A stretch of 64,000 bases of DNA from Trypanosoma brucei gambiense DAL972 (lineage: Eukaryota; Euglenozoa; Kinetoplastea; Trypanosomatida; Trypanosomatidae), in contig NC_026744.1 in assembly GCF_000210295.1 (NCBI RefSeq), forward strand, positions 434,001 to 498,000, written 5' to 3'. The first letter of the stretch is position 1. Every line of letters begins with the position of its first letter. This document shows positions 12,101-20,699 of the stretch, in pieces. The notes below the pieces were generated by a model. The model was not told the DNA's origin and searched no databases. It saw only the letters and a program-made list of their open reading frames with translations. A program made the position numbers and the translations under genes.

Positions 12101-15066
12101 GTCTTTTAGCGTTTTCGGTACCGTTTTCAACATTGCTGTTGGCGCTGCTTCCACGCGGCAACTGCATCCCAATATTCAGATGTCCCTTTAATCCTGTATT
12201 TTTCCATGTTGCCGATGATTATCGTTTCTGTGCCCGATGAAGCGTCTAAACTCACCAGTTCATTTGTTGAAACTTTTCACTCCTTCTTATTGAATATCCC
12301 TATTTTTTGCGGCGTATGAGAGCCCTCCCCCATTCGTCTTTTGCGTTTGCTTTTATACCCACCCACGGAAAGCAAATTTATTTTCTCCTCGGAATCAACA
12401 TCCAAGGAGCTTTAAGTGTGGAGTGCACCCTGATTTTCGCCTTCGGAGCACCAGACCTCCACTGTATTCAGCCATTCAGGTATTGGATGACTTCTAGGAT
12501 ATTGCCGGTTTATTATGTCTGAAAAGCATCCTTTTTGGCACTTGACGTGAGGCGGTATTCCACAGCCCACTTTTTTGGTCTTTTCAAACAAATATCAGTC
12601 GTGCTTATTTGAGCATATCTTGTTTGTTTGCGTGCGACGAAATCTCAGCAATCGTGTATGCCGACTGAGCTTCCTTGCTTTTCGCTTTCTCCCCGCTTGA
12701 AATGGAAACGGAGAACCGTAGAAATAATACCATAGTCCATCTTTGCTTAGATGGGTCGAGAGTGGAAAGCTGTCGGTGTTTCTTGGGAGTTTTGCTCAGG
12801 TGATAGCACAACTCTTGGCTTTATGAATCTTGTCGTCGCTGCCGCCGCCATTTGCCACACATAGATTGGTACCCCTTCGGTTGCCACAATGCGGCGCCAA
12901 ACAGATTTGGCGTATTGGCATCGCTCACCATTTTTCCACGACTCGTGAAAGCGCATGGCTCTCGAGTGCTCGGTCCAAGTGATTTGTACTCCACCTCCGC
13001 CGGCACTTCCGTAAAGTGTCCCGTTTATCGCTCGGTCACAAATTACAGAACCTGCTATAACTTACCTCTAAATTCTCCTCGTCCGAATTGAGTCACTGTG
13101 AGTTCCATTTCGTAACTGAATAAACTGTGCGCGAGTCCAGGGATCACGTTCAGTTCTTTGCCCGGTCGTCCCATCATTATGAGCCCGGACCCGACACAGA
13201 CGTATGAGGAACAGTGCATGTCGACTCTACACTCCCCGATAAAGTGTTGTTTACTCCGTTTTGTTTTTGAGGGGGCTGTGAGAAGAACTGCCAAGCCCAT
13301 ACCCATTGCCAAGTAATGTACAAAACTCATCGATCCCCATTTTCATACCACGGTTAAGAGAAGCGTCGCAAAGAGTGAGTTTTTGAAACGCCCACCGAAC
13401 CCAACCGTCACCGCCTCCGCGCGGGAGGCAGGTTAAGGGCACTTCCACCACCTTCTTTACCGCCAGTAAATTAACTTCCATACAATTGAGGACTCGCACA
13501 CTACAGAAATCCCCCTCCCAAGCAATTTTAACGGCCGGTGTTGTAGGCACAACAAAGGTTAAAATATTACTCCTCCTGCTCGTTTTCTCTTCATTCAACA
13601 CAAAAAAGGCAATGTATGGACTGTTCTGCCCGTTTTTTTTTTTTTTGAGAGAGAGGGATAGTGAGGCTTCTGCAGCGGTAAAATTGCGAGTCAAGTGTTA
13701 CCACGCTGTGGGAGGACACGACGTATAATGAAGGAAACTTTTTTTTTGCTTGCGGGCGGTTTAAAGGGATATGCGTTTAAACCATTATATCTTGAGTGGG
13801 TGGCGCCCGAAAAAGATCGCGAAGCAGGCATGAAGCTTGCGAAACTTCTTGGGGCTCAAAGGACCAACGACACGGTGAACTTGACAAAATTTGAGGGATG
13901 TAGAAGCTACATGTTGAGGAGAGCACAATGCATTAGCACGGTTCCCTAGGGCACTGGCTTTATGGAAACGGTGGTAAGATACCCGCTGGGGAGGCGAGCC
14001 AAACGTGCATTCATTTGGTGTATGGACTGCTAATAAACAAATGTAACAGGCGGAAGTCGGAGTTGTCGCACGCGGTGAGGCACCCCGTTGAGACGGAAGT
14101 ATGGACCGAAACAACCCTCACATATAAAATGAAGCGTTCGCGTCACCCCCCCCCCCCAGCGGCAGACATTGGCATATATGCGTTCGCGCTTGCACTTCAT
14201 GTCAATTTCGCCACTGAAAGGAGCACTCCATCCTGCGTGTGTGTGTGTGTGTGCTTGCCTGTGCATCTTTTTTCGAACGCCGTTGTTTTTATGTACGAAA
14301 CGGAGGGCGGGGAGGGAGGGGAATCCCAGGTGGAAGTTATATTTCATGGCAGGGGAATATTGCTGACAGAATACTGTTACCAGTGCCCCGGCTGGTGGGG
14401 TTCGCCAACACGAAAGGACAATAGTGAAAAAAAATAAGGACTGGGGGAATAAAAATTTACAGAAGTTACACAGTTAAAAACACCATGAGCAATCGACGAT
14501 TTCCAGACCCTCTAGCACCACGATTCGGAGGTATTATTACACATTCCAGAATTTGTAGAGGTTCAAATTCAAGTTCCACGGTTCCAGTAATCCATCAGCC
14601 CTCACAAAACGTGTAAAGAAGCGCCAAGTTACTTCATGAGTCTCATCCGACCCATCTCATTCACGCTTTTCAAATACATACACTACAAAAAATCTACTCC
14701 CTCCGGTCTCCACAGGACGCACAAATTTGTCAGCGTGAACCCTGGTCCATGACGTAGAAAGTGTCTTGCGCCACCCGAAATACGTGGCTGAAGGATTTCG
14801 CGGGACGGATACAACCCCCGCTGGGTAAAAGTGTGTGGGAGTTATCGTGCCTTCCGGGACCTATCTCCACAGCACATGTTTTCACCTCAGGGCAAAACGC
14901 ATGTGGCCGCCTCATGCGAAATGGCATATCGGGAACACACCGCACACAGCACATCGGATACTAGCACCTACTCGACTACAAACAAGTAGAAAACGCACAT
15001 GCATAGTACATTACGCCCCAGCAACGGCGGTCCTCCCCATTGATGGACGTGATGCGTGCCGAAGAA
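9112..15066. other. Convergent strand-switch region without a recognisable gene
   Basis: Plus-strand genes end at 9111 and minus-strand genes begin to the right at 15229, so this is a convergent strand-switch region, where trypanosome Pol II units normally terminate. The first 1.6 kb is AT-rich. From about 10.7 kb the base composition becomes visibly more GC-balanced, with many short overlapping frames (up to about 147 codons) on both strands, as decayed coding sequence would look, but I recognise no family. Low-complexity runs include C10 near 14149-14158 and (GT)n near 14239-14252. Confidence 0.5.
9128..9158. terminator. Hairpin just after the LRR stop codon
   Basis: An 11-bp perfect inverted repeat (TTGTTCTGTAT and its complement, spacer 9139-9147) starts 16 bases after the LRR stop codon. 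It could be a 3' UTR structure. Trypanosomes do not use hairpin terminators in the bacterial sense, so the label is only positional. Confidence 0.3.
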
Positions 15067-15134
15067 CGTGGACTGTAATTTTACCCGAGGTGTAAGCGCG
15101 ATGAATCACACCTCGGGTAAAATTACAGTCCACG
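15067..15134. repeat. Perfect 27-bp inverted repeat with 14-base spacer
   Basis: Arm 15067-15093 begins CGTGGACTGTAATTTTACCC and is exactly complementary to arm 15108-15134; the spacer is 15094-15107. It lies 95 bases beyond the stop codon of the ESAG3-like gene, on its 3' side. A transcript from either strand would fold into a 27-bp hairpin. Confidence 0.9.
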
Positions 15135-15228
15135 AGCCTCGTCCACACGACCGGATGGGCAACTGCGTTGGAAACTACTTATGAAACAGAGTTAATAGTT
15201 TCTTTTGTTTAGAGGCGGGGGTCACACG

Positions 15229-16395
15229 CTATTTTCTCAGTGGTCGAATAAGCCATCTAGGGTCTGAAATGTCCGAGAGAGGGCACACACCACTAAGCTT
15301 CATATACCGGCGTGCGCCCCACACAGTGTGGACTTCTACAGAGCTATTCTCCAATAGACGTCTGTAGGCATTTTTCTGTTGGAAGGAAGAATCTCGAAGG
15401 GCTCTAAACCAACTTGTTTGGTTGAGATATTTGGGCATCAGGTTCCTCCACGCACCAATTGACGTTGGGAAGTGCAAAACCACGCCACTTTCGACCGAAA
15501 CACTGTGGGGATAATGAAAAAAACGCGTCTCGTAATCGAGGGATATAATTCCCCTTCACAGCAGTAATTTTGGCTTCACATGCTTCGGCCTACTGACGCT
15601 CCATGTCAACACTATAGTCCAAATAGTTTGATCACATAGCCAAATAAGGCTCTGGCGTCTCAAATTAAAGAAAACTTTCAAAGCCTCTTTTAGCGCCCAC
15701 ACTCTGGCTATCACGCCTCCGCCATTAAGATACGACCTTCCCGATTCATTTACCCTTAAAATATTTTCAACTCCCACACCCCTTGTTGCATCCATTGCGT
15801 CATCAAACAACTTCTTACAGTTTTGAAACTCCGACCTCCCCTCCGGCTTCACCATGATATTCAGCTGAGGAGTAGCGCAACCCTTCTCAGCGGTAAACAA
15901 CATTGGAGGTGTCATTTCCCCTCTTAAAATAGCCGTCTCGTTAAACGCTTCAGGGATTTTTGGTGTAGTGTCGAGGAAATGCTTCACTGCCTCCTCCCTT
16001 ACATCCTCCCCTGTGAAGACCGTATCGCCCCCATCAAATATCACAATCACGTCACCCTCACTCATCTTCTTCTGCCGTAGGTACCGGTACAACCACAACC
16101 ACCTGCTCACATGCCCATACCAGCCTCCCATGCCCACTGTGGCAACGCTCACATTAGTGAGTATCGAACTTACAATCATCCTGCACCACCCCGGCGCGTA
16201 CCTCGTTTCTGCAACAAGAAAAAACACCCTTGGTATGTGATTACCGTAACTTCCATCCTTCTTCCCCTCCATGCTAGTTTCCCCACTCCCTACATTTCTT
16301 AACCCCAACCACCAAAAAAATAACATCAGCACCAACCGCATAACATACAACCTGCCCCTTGAATCCCCATAGAATTCCCTAACACCTTTCAGCAT
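15229..16395 (-). pseudogene. ESAG3-like glycosyltransferase-fold protein with an in-frame UGA
   Basis: The ATG at 16395 opens 279 codons to a TGA at 15556-15558. The same frame then continues without interruption for 108 more codons to 15229, so the gene is about 388 codons with one internal nonsense codon. An N-terminal hydrophobic stretch (about residues 20-31) fits a signal anchor. Residues about 115-128 (DVIVIFDGGDTVFTG region, D121 and D124) resemble the metal-binding DxD strand of the PLOD-type glycosyltransferase fold. Residues after the stop (DYETRFFHYPHSVSVESG, then HFPTSIGAW) continue that fold. I recognise this as the expression-site-associated gene 3 family, predicted secretory-pathway proteins of unknown activity. 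The reading frame on both sides of the stop is intact, so the lesion is recent. UGA-selenocysteine is unlikely because the codon sits in a region without an obvious redox motif. Confidence 0.75.
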
Positions 16396-16565
16396 ACAAA
16401 CAGATTTCTATAAGAAATAAAAGGGTACGCACCCAGTGAGTGGACAACTACACGTTAAATCAAAGGAAACGAATAGTTAATGTTAAACATTAGTTTCCCA
16501 ACAGTTTAGGCATGTAAATCCGGCACACCACAACACCAAAAACACATAAATATGTGCAACACCGA

Positions 16566-16629
16566 TTATCTCGGGATGCTGATGCTCCCACTCGCCTACA
16601 TATGAAGGCAGTGGGTCTCAATGCATACC
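16566..16629 (-). ncRNA. H/ACA-like snoRNA, array unit 1
   Basis: Same hairpin, pocket and AGA box (16569-16571 on the plus strand as TCT) as the unit 2 copy. Confidence 0.62.
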
Positions 16630-16721
16630 TCGTTAAATGTGAACCCAACGATAACGATATTCTGTGGGACAGATTCAAGTAGATGAGACAACAGAGTAGT
16701 GTGCAGGCATTCAATACGTAC

Positions 16722-16825
16722 AACAGTCAGACCTGTTGAGTTTGATTTAGTATTCAATAAGCGCGCTCATAAAGTAAGGCATATTGACCTTCACGTACAC
16801 ATAATCGTTGTTTCCATCACACTGC
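16722..16825 (-). ncRNA. C/D-box snoRNA, CCTGTTGAG guide, array unit 1
   Basis: D box at 16727-16730; same boxes and guide as unit 2. Confidence 0.68.
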
Positions 16826-17069
16826 CGCGTCTGTTGTGCATTCCCCCCATTTTCTTATCCACCTTCCCACCCAGATACCACAAACAAACCGCACGGTCTC
16901 TCTTACACTTTCGAGCCAATACCGTCACCGAAAGTATACTGACAGGCAGCTAGACAGGGTAAGATTTGGTTCTAATGACATAATGCTGCGTAGAGCAAAG
17001 GTAGTGGGGGGGAAAAAAAGGATGTGGAGAGGGATGGAGGAAGGAAGGGAACGAGCTGCATAGCAGGCC

Positions 17070-17161
17070 ATTGCTCAGCCGAAAGGTGATTTTTGATGTT
17101 CCGTTATCAATGCATTGCTCAAACTGTTTGGACCTCGAACAACAATTATGCATCACAGCAT
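17070..17161 (-). ncRNA. Possible C/D-box snoRNA, CCGAAAG guide, array unit 1
   Basis: Boxes at 17150-17156 (C) and 17075-17078 (D); same as unit 2. Confidence 0.42.
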
Positions 17162-17289
17162 CAGTGGCCAAAAAGAAAACTAGTAGCACACATATACACA
17201 CACACGAACATAAACATAAACATAAACAGGGATGAATGACCTATGAGGAAGAGGGTGGATAAAAACAAAATAATAAGGATGGATGATAC

Positions 17290-17382
17290 TCGATTCAGTG
17301 TGAGCTGAGTTAAAAATTATGTCTTCAAAATGGCTCTACTGCCGTCAGGCTGACAGGAAACTATTGACTGTCATCATTAGAG
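17290..17382 (-). ncRNA. C/D-box snoRNA, GTGAGCTGGGTT guide, array unit 1
   Basis: C box 17371-17377, D box 17295-17298; same guide as unit 2. Confidence 0.74.
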
Positions 17383-17548
17383 GGGAAGATAATCCATTTG
17401 AGTACCAAAACTACAAGTGGCTCTCGCGCAACAGGACAGGGGCCACATCCCCACGGCATTAAATGGTTGCCACTCTGGCCCAAGGGATGCTGCGCTGTAT
17501 TGTTTCAACAGCACATAAGCAAAAACACATAAATATGTGCAACACCGA

Positions 17549-17612
17549 TTATCTCGGGATGCTGATGCTCCCACTCGCCTACATATGAAGGCAGTGGGTC
17601 TCAATGCATACC
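17549..17612 (-). ncRNA. H/ACA-like snoRNA with AGA box (array unit 2)
   Basis: Read 5' to 3' on the minus strand, this 64-base segment forms a lower stem GGTATGC/GCATCC with one bulged base, a pocket of seven bases on each side (ATTGAGA and AGCATCA), and an upper stem CCCACTGCCT/AGGCGAGTGGG with one bulge and an eight-base loop. The trinucleotide AGA follows two bases after the lower stem. The distance from the base of the upper stem to AGA is 15 bases, the spacing expected between a target uridine and the 3' box. Trypanosome H/ACA RNAs are single hairpins with AGA instead of ACA, so size, pocket and box all fit. The pocket would select a target reading about TGATGCT, then the unpaired U-N, then TCTCAAT. 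I could not place that target. Confidence 0.65.
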
Positions 17613-17704
17613 TCGTTAAATGTGAACCCAACGATAACGATATTCTGTGGGACAGATTCAAGTAGATGAGACAACAGAGTAGTGTGCAGGCATTCAATAC
17701 GTAC

Positions 17705-17808
17705 AACAGTCAGACCTGTTGAGTTTGATTTAGTATTCAATAAGCGCGCTCATAAAGTAAGGCATATTGACCTTCACGTACACATAATCGTTGTTTCCAT
17801 CACACTGC
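17705..17808 (-). ncRNA. C/D-box snoRNA, LSU CCTGTTGAG guide (array unit 2)
   Basis: On the minus strand the C box is GTGATGG (17797-17803; six of seven consensus positions) and the D box CTGA (17710-17713), 83 bases apart. The flanks CAG and CTG pair, and a longer ACAACAG/CTGTTGT pairing lies just outside. The bases upstream of the D box are complementary to CCTGTTGAG, part of the conserved large-subunit rRNA element that I recall as CCCTGTTGAGCTTGACTC. The fifth base from the D box pairs with the G of CCTG, so that G is the predicted 2'-O-methylation site. The rRNA comparison is from memory of eukaryotic 28S, not a search. Confidence 0.72.
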
Positions 17809-18054
17809 CGCGTCTGTTGTGCATTCCCCCCATTTTCTTATCCACCTTCCCACCCAGATACCACAAACAAACCGCACGATCTCTCTTACACTTTCGAGCC
17901 AATACCGTCACCGAAAGTATACTGACAGGCAGCTAGACAGGGTAAGATTTGGTTCTAATGACATAATGCTGCGTAGAGCAAAGGTAGTGGGGGGGGAAAA
18001 AAAAGGATGTGGAGAGGGATGGAGGGAGGAAGGGAACGAGCTGCATAGCAGGCC

Positions 18055-18146
18055 ATTGCTCAGCCGAAAGGTGATTTTTGATGTTCCGTTATCAATGCAT
18101 TGCTCAAACTGTTTGGACCTCGAACAACAATTATGCATCACAGCAT
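18055..18146 (-). ncRNA. Possible C/D-box snoRNA, CCGAAAG guide (array unit 2)
   Basis: On the minus strand a near-consensus C box GTGATGC (18135-18141) and D box CTGA (18060-18063) are 71 bases apart, with an internal TGATAA that could be C'. The D-box guide complements CCGAAAG, which occurs in the conserved LSU element CCCGAAAGATGG (recalled). The fifth base points to the second A after CCG, a position I recall as methylated in yeast LSU rRNA. The duplex is only seven pairs and the C box has a mismatch, so this is weaker than the other two. Confidence 0.45.
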
Positions 18147-18274
18147 CAGTGGCCAAAAAGAAAACTAGTAGCACACATATACACACACACGAACATAAAC
18201 ATAAACATAAACAGGGATGAATGACCTATGAGGAAGAGGGTGGATAAAAACAAAATAATAAGGATGGATGATAC

Positions 18275-18367
18275 TCGATTCAGTGTGAGCTGAGTTAAAA
18301 ATTATGTCTTCAAAATGGCTCTACTGCCGTCAGGCTGACAGGAAACTATTGACTGTCATCATTAGAG
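18275..18367 (-). ncRNA. C/D-box snoRNA, LSU GTGAGCTGGGTT guide (array unit 2)
   Basis: On the minus strand the C box is a full consensus ATGATGA (18356-18362) and the D box CTGA (18280-18283). An internal CTGA follows a GTTTCCTGTCAGC stretch and may be D'. The D-box guide complements GTGAGCTG, then a U-G wobble, then GTT: twelve pairs to the conserved LSU rRNA element I recall as CGTGAGCTGGGTTTAGACCG near the peptidyl transferase A-loop. The fifth base from the D box pairs with the A of GTGAG, the site I recall as guided by snR71 in yeast. Strand, boxes, size and target geometry agree, making this the strongest RNA call in the array. Confidence 0.78.
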
Positions 18368-18533
18368 GGGAAGATAATCCATTTGAGTACCAAAACTACA
18401 AGTGGCTCTCGCGCAACAGGACAGGGGCCACATCCCCACGGTATTAAATGGTTGCCACTCTGGCCCAAGGGATGCTGCGCTGTATTGTTTCAACAGCACA
18501 TAGGCAAAAACACATAAATATGTGCAACACCGA

Positions 18534-18597
18534 TTATCTCGGGATGCTGATGCTCCCACTCGCCTACATATGAAGGCAGTGGGTCTCAATGCATACC
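18534..18597 (-). ncRNA. H/ACA-like snoRNA, array unit 3
   Basis: Identical to the unit 2 copy over stem, pocket and box. Confidence 0.62.
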
Positions 18598-18689
18598 TCG
18601 TTAAATGTGAACCCAACGATAACGATATTCTGTGGGACAGATTCAAGTAGATGAGACAACAGAGTAGTGTGCAGGCATTCAATACGTAC

Positions 18690-18793
18690 AACAGTCAGAC
18701 CTGTTGAGTTTGATTTAGTATTCAATAAGCGCGCTCATAAAGTAAGGCATATTGACCTTCACGTACACATAATCGTTGTTTCCATCACACTGC
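18690..18793 (-). ncRNA. C/D-box snoRNA, CCTGTTGAG guide, array unit 3
   Basis: D box at 18695-18698; same boxes and guide as unit 2. Confidence 0.68.
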
Positions 18794-19039
18794 CGCGTCT
18801 GTTGTGCATTCCCCCCATTTTCTTATCCACCTTCCCACCCAGATACCACAAACAAACCGCACGATCTCTCTTACACTTTCGAGCCAATACCGTCACCGAA
18901 AGTATACTGACAGGCAGCTAGACAGGGTAAGATTTGGTTCTAATGACATAATGCTGCGTAGAGCAAAGGTAGTGGGGGGGGAAAAAAAAGGATGTGGAGA
19001 GGGATGGAGGAAGGAAGGGAACGAGCTGCATAGCAGGCC

Positions 19040-19131
19040 ATTGCTCAGCCGAAAGGTGATTTTTGATGTTCCGTTATCAATGCATTGCTCAAACTGTTTG
19101 GACCTCGAACAACAATTATGCATCACAGCAT
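19040..19131 (-). ncRNA. Possible C/D-box snoRNA, CCGAAAG guide, array unit 3
   Basis: Boxes at 19120-19126 (C) and 19045-19048 (D); same as unit 2. Confidence 0.42.
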
Positions 19132-19253
19132 CAGTGGCCAAAAAGAAAACTAGTAGCACACATATACACACACACGAACATAAACATAAACAGGGATGAA
19201 TGACCTATGAGGAAGAGGGTGGATAAAAACAAAATAATAAGGATGGATGATAC

Positions 19254-19346
19254 CCGATTCAGTGTGAGCTGAGTTAAAAATTATGTCTTCAAAATGGCTC
19301 TACTGCCGTCAGGCTGACAGGAAACTATTGACTGTCATCATTAGAG
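19254..19346 (-). ncRNA. C/D-box snoRNA, GTGAGCTGGGTT guide, array unit 3
   Basis: C box 19335-19341, D box 19259-19262. The flank 3' of the D box differs by one base from units 1 and 2 (ATCGGG instead of ATCGAG). Confidence 0.74.
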
Positions 19347-19512
19347 GGAAAGATAATCCATTTGAGTACCAAAACTACAAGTGGCTCTCGCGCAACAGGA
19401 CAGGGGCCACATCCCCACGGCATTAAATGGTTGCCACTCTGGCCCAAGGGATGCTGCGCTGTATTGTTTCAACACCACAACACCAAAAACACATAAATAT
19501 GTGCAACACCGA

Positions 19513-19576
19513 TTATCTCGGGATGCTGATGCTCCCACTCGCCTACATATGAAGGCAGTGGGTCTCAATGCATACC
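19513..19576 (-). ncRNA. H/ACA-like snoRNA, array unit 4
   Basis: Identical to the unit 2 copy over stem, pocket and box. Confidence 0.62.
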
Positions 19577-19668
19577 TCGTTAAATGTGAACCCAACGATA
19601 ACGATATTCTGTGGGACAGATTCAAGTAGATGAGACAACAGAGTAGTGTGCAGGCATTCAATACGTAC

Positions 19669-19772
19669 AACAGTCAGACCTGTTGAGTTTGATTTAGTAT
19701 TCAATAAGCGCGCTCATAAAGTAAGGCATATTGACCTTCACGTACACATAATCGTTGTTTCCATCACACTGC
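19669..19772 (-). ncRNA. C/D-box snoRNA, CCTGTTGAG guide, array unit 4
   Basis: D box at 19674-19677; same boxes and guide as unit 2. Confidence 0.68.
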
Positions 19773-20017
19773 CGCGTCTGTTGTGCATTCCCCCCATTTT
19801 CTTATCCACCTTCCCACCCAGATACCACAAACAAACCGCACGATCTCTCTTACACTTTCGAGCCAATACCGTCACCGAAAGTATACTGACAGGCAGCTAG
19901 ACAGGGTAAGATTTGGTTCTAATGACATAATGCTGCGTAGAGCAAAGGTAGTGGGGGGGAAAAAAAAGGATGTGGAGAGGGATGGAGGAAGGAAGGGAAC
20001 GAGCTGCATAGCAGGCC

Positions 20018-20109
20018 ATTGCTCAGCCGAAAGGTGATTTTTGATGTTCCGTTATCAATGCATTGCTCAAACTGTTTGGACCTCGAACAACAATTATGCA
20101 TCACAGCAT
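20018..20109 (-). ncRNA. Possible C/D-box snoRNA, CCGAAAG guide, array unit 4
   Basis: Boxes at 20098-20104 (C) and 20023-20026 (D); same as unit 2. Confidence 0.42.
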
Positions 20110-20237
20110 CAGTGGCCAAAAAGAAAACTAGTAGCACACATATACACACACACGAACATAAACATAAACATAAACAGGGATGAATGACCTATGAGGAAGA
20201 GGGTGGATAAAAACAAAATAATAAGGATGGATGATAC

Positions 20238-20330
20238 CCGATTCAGTGTGAGCTGAGTTAAAAATTATGTCTTCAAAATGGCTCTACTGCCGTCAGGCTG
20301 ACAGGAAACTATTGACTGTCATCATTAGAG
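20238..20330 (-). ncRNA. C/D-box snoRNA, GTGAGCTGGGTT guide, array unit 4
   Basis: C box 20319-20325, D box 20243-20246; carries the same flanking base change as unit 3. Confidence 0.74.
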
Positions 20331-20496
20331 GGGAAGATAATCCATTTGAGTACCAAAACTACAAGTGGCTCTCGCGCAACAGGACAGGGGCCACATCCCC
20401 ACGGCATTAAATGGTTGCCACTCTGGCCCAAGGGATGCTGCGCTGTATTGTTTCAACACCACAACACCAAAAACACATAAATATGTGCAGCACCGA

Positions 20497-20560
20497 TTAT
20501 CTCGGGATGCTGATGCTCCCACTCGCCTACATATGAAGGCAGTGGGTCTCAATGCATACC
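20497..20560 (-). ncRNA. H/ACA-like snoRNA, truncated unit 5
   Basis: The truncated last unit still contains this whole RNA, so the array holds five copies of it but only four of the others. Confidence 0.6.
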
Positions 20561-20652
20561 TCGTTAAATGTGAACCCAACGATAACGATATTCTGTGGGA
20601 CAGATTCAAGTAGATGAGACAACAGAGTAGTGTGCAGGCATTCAATACGTAC

Positions 20653-20699
20653 AACAGTCAGACCTGTTGAGTTTGATTTAGTATTCAATAAGCGCGCTC
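20653..20699 (-). pseudogene. Truncated C/D snoRNA at the right end of the array
   Basis: The D box (20658-20661) and guide are present, but the array ends at 20699 before the C box, so this fifth copy cannot form a C/D RNA. Confidence 0.65.

Larger units (their letters stand above)
16527..20699 (-). repeat. Tandem array of about 984-bp units (4 full, 1 truncated) carrying snoRNA genes
   Basis: Using the anchor AAAAACACATAAATATG, units start at 16538, 17521, 18506, 19485 and 20469, giving periods of 983, 985, 979 and 984 bp. The units are nearly identical; differences are mainly in a (GAACATAAACA)-type microsatellite, A/G runs, and the few bases before the anchor, which come in two versions. 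The fifth copy ends abruptly at 20699 within a snoRNA. No protein is encoded: the short ORFs shared by all units differ in length with the microsatellite and A/G-run changes. Each unit, read on the minus strand, contains three C/D-box candidates and one H/ACA candidate, described separately. Mixed repeated clusters of this kind are the normal organisation of snoRNA genes in trypanosomes. Confidence 0.85.

Noticed and set aside
13055..14114. Adjacent minus-strand frames of 91-147 codons
   Set aside because: I looked for a decayed gene but found no recurring motif; possible but unsupported.
16490..20654. Repeated ORFs of 82-133 codons on both strands in the array, some beginning MYVLNACTLLCC
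   Set aside because: They recur because the units are tandem, differ in length with the microsatellite and A/G-run changes, and lie over the snoRNA candidates. Nothing supports translation.
16527..20699. Array as a centromere, spliced-leader or 5S repeat
   Set aside because: T. brucei centromeric repeats as I recall are near 147 bp, not 984; no spliced-leader exon or 5S motif is present.
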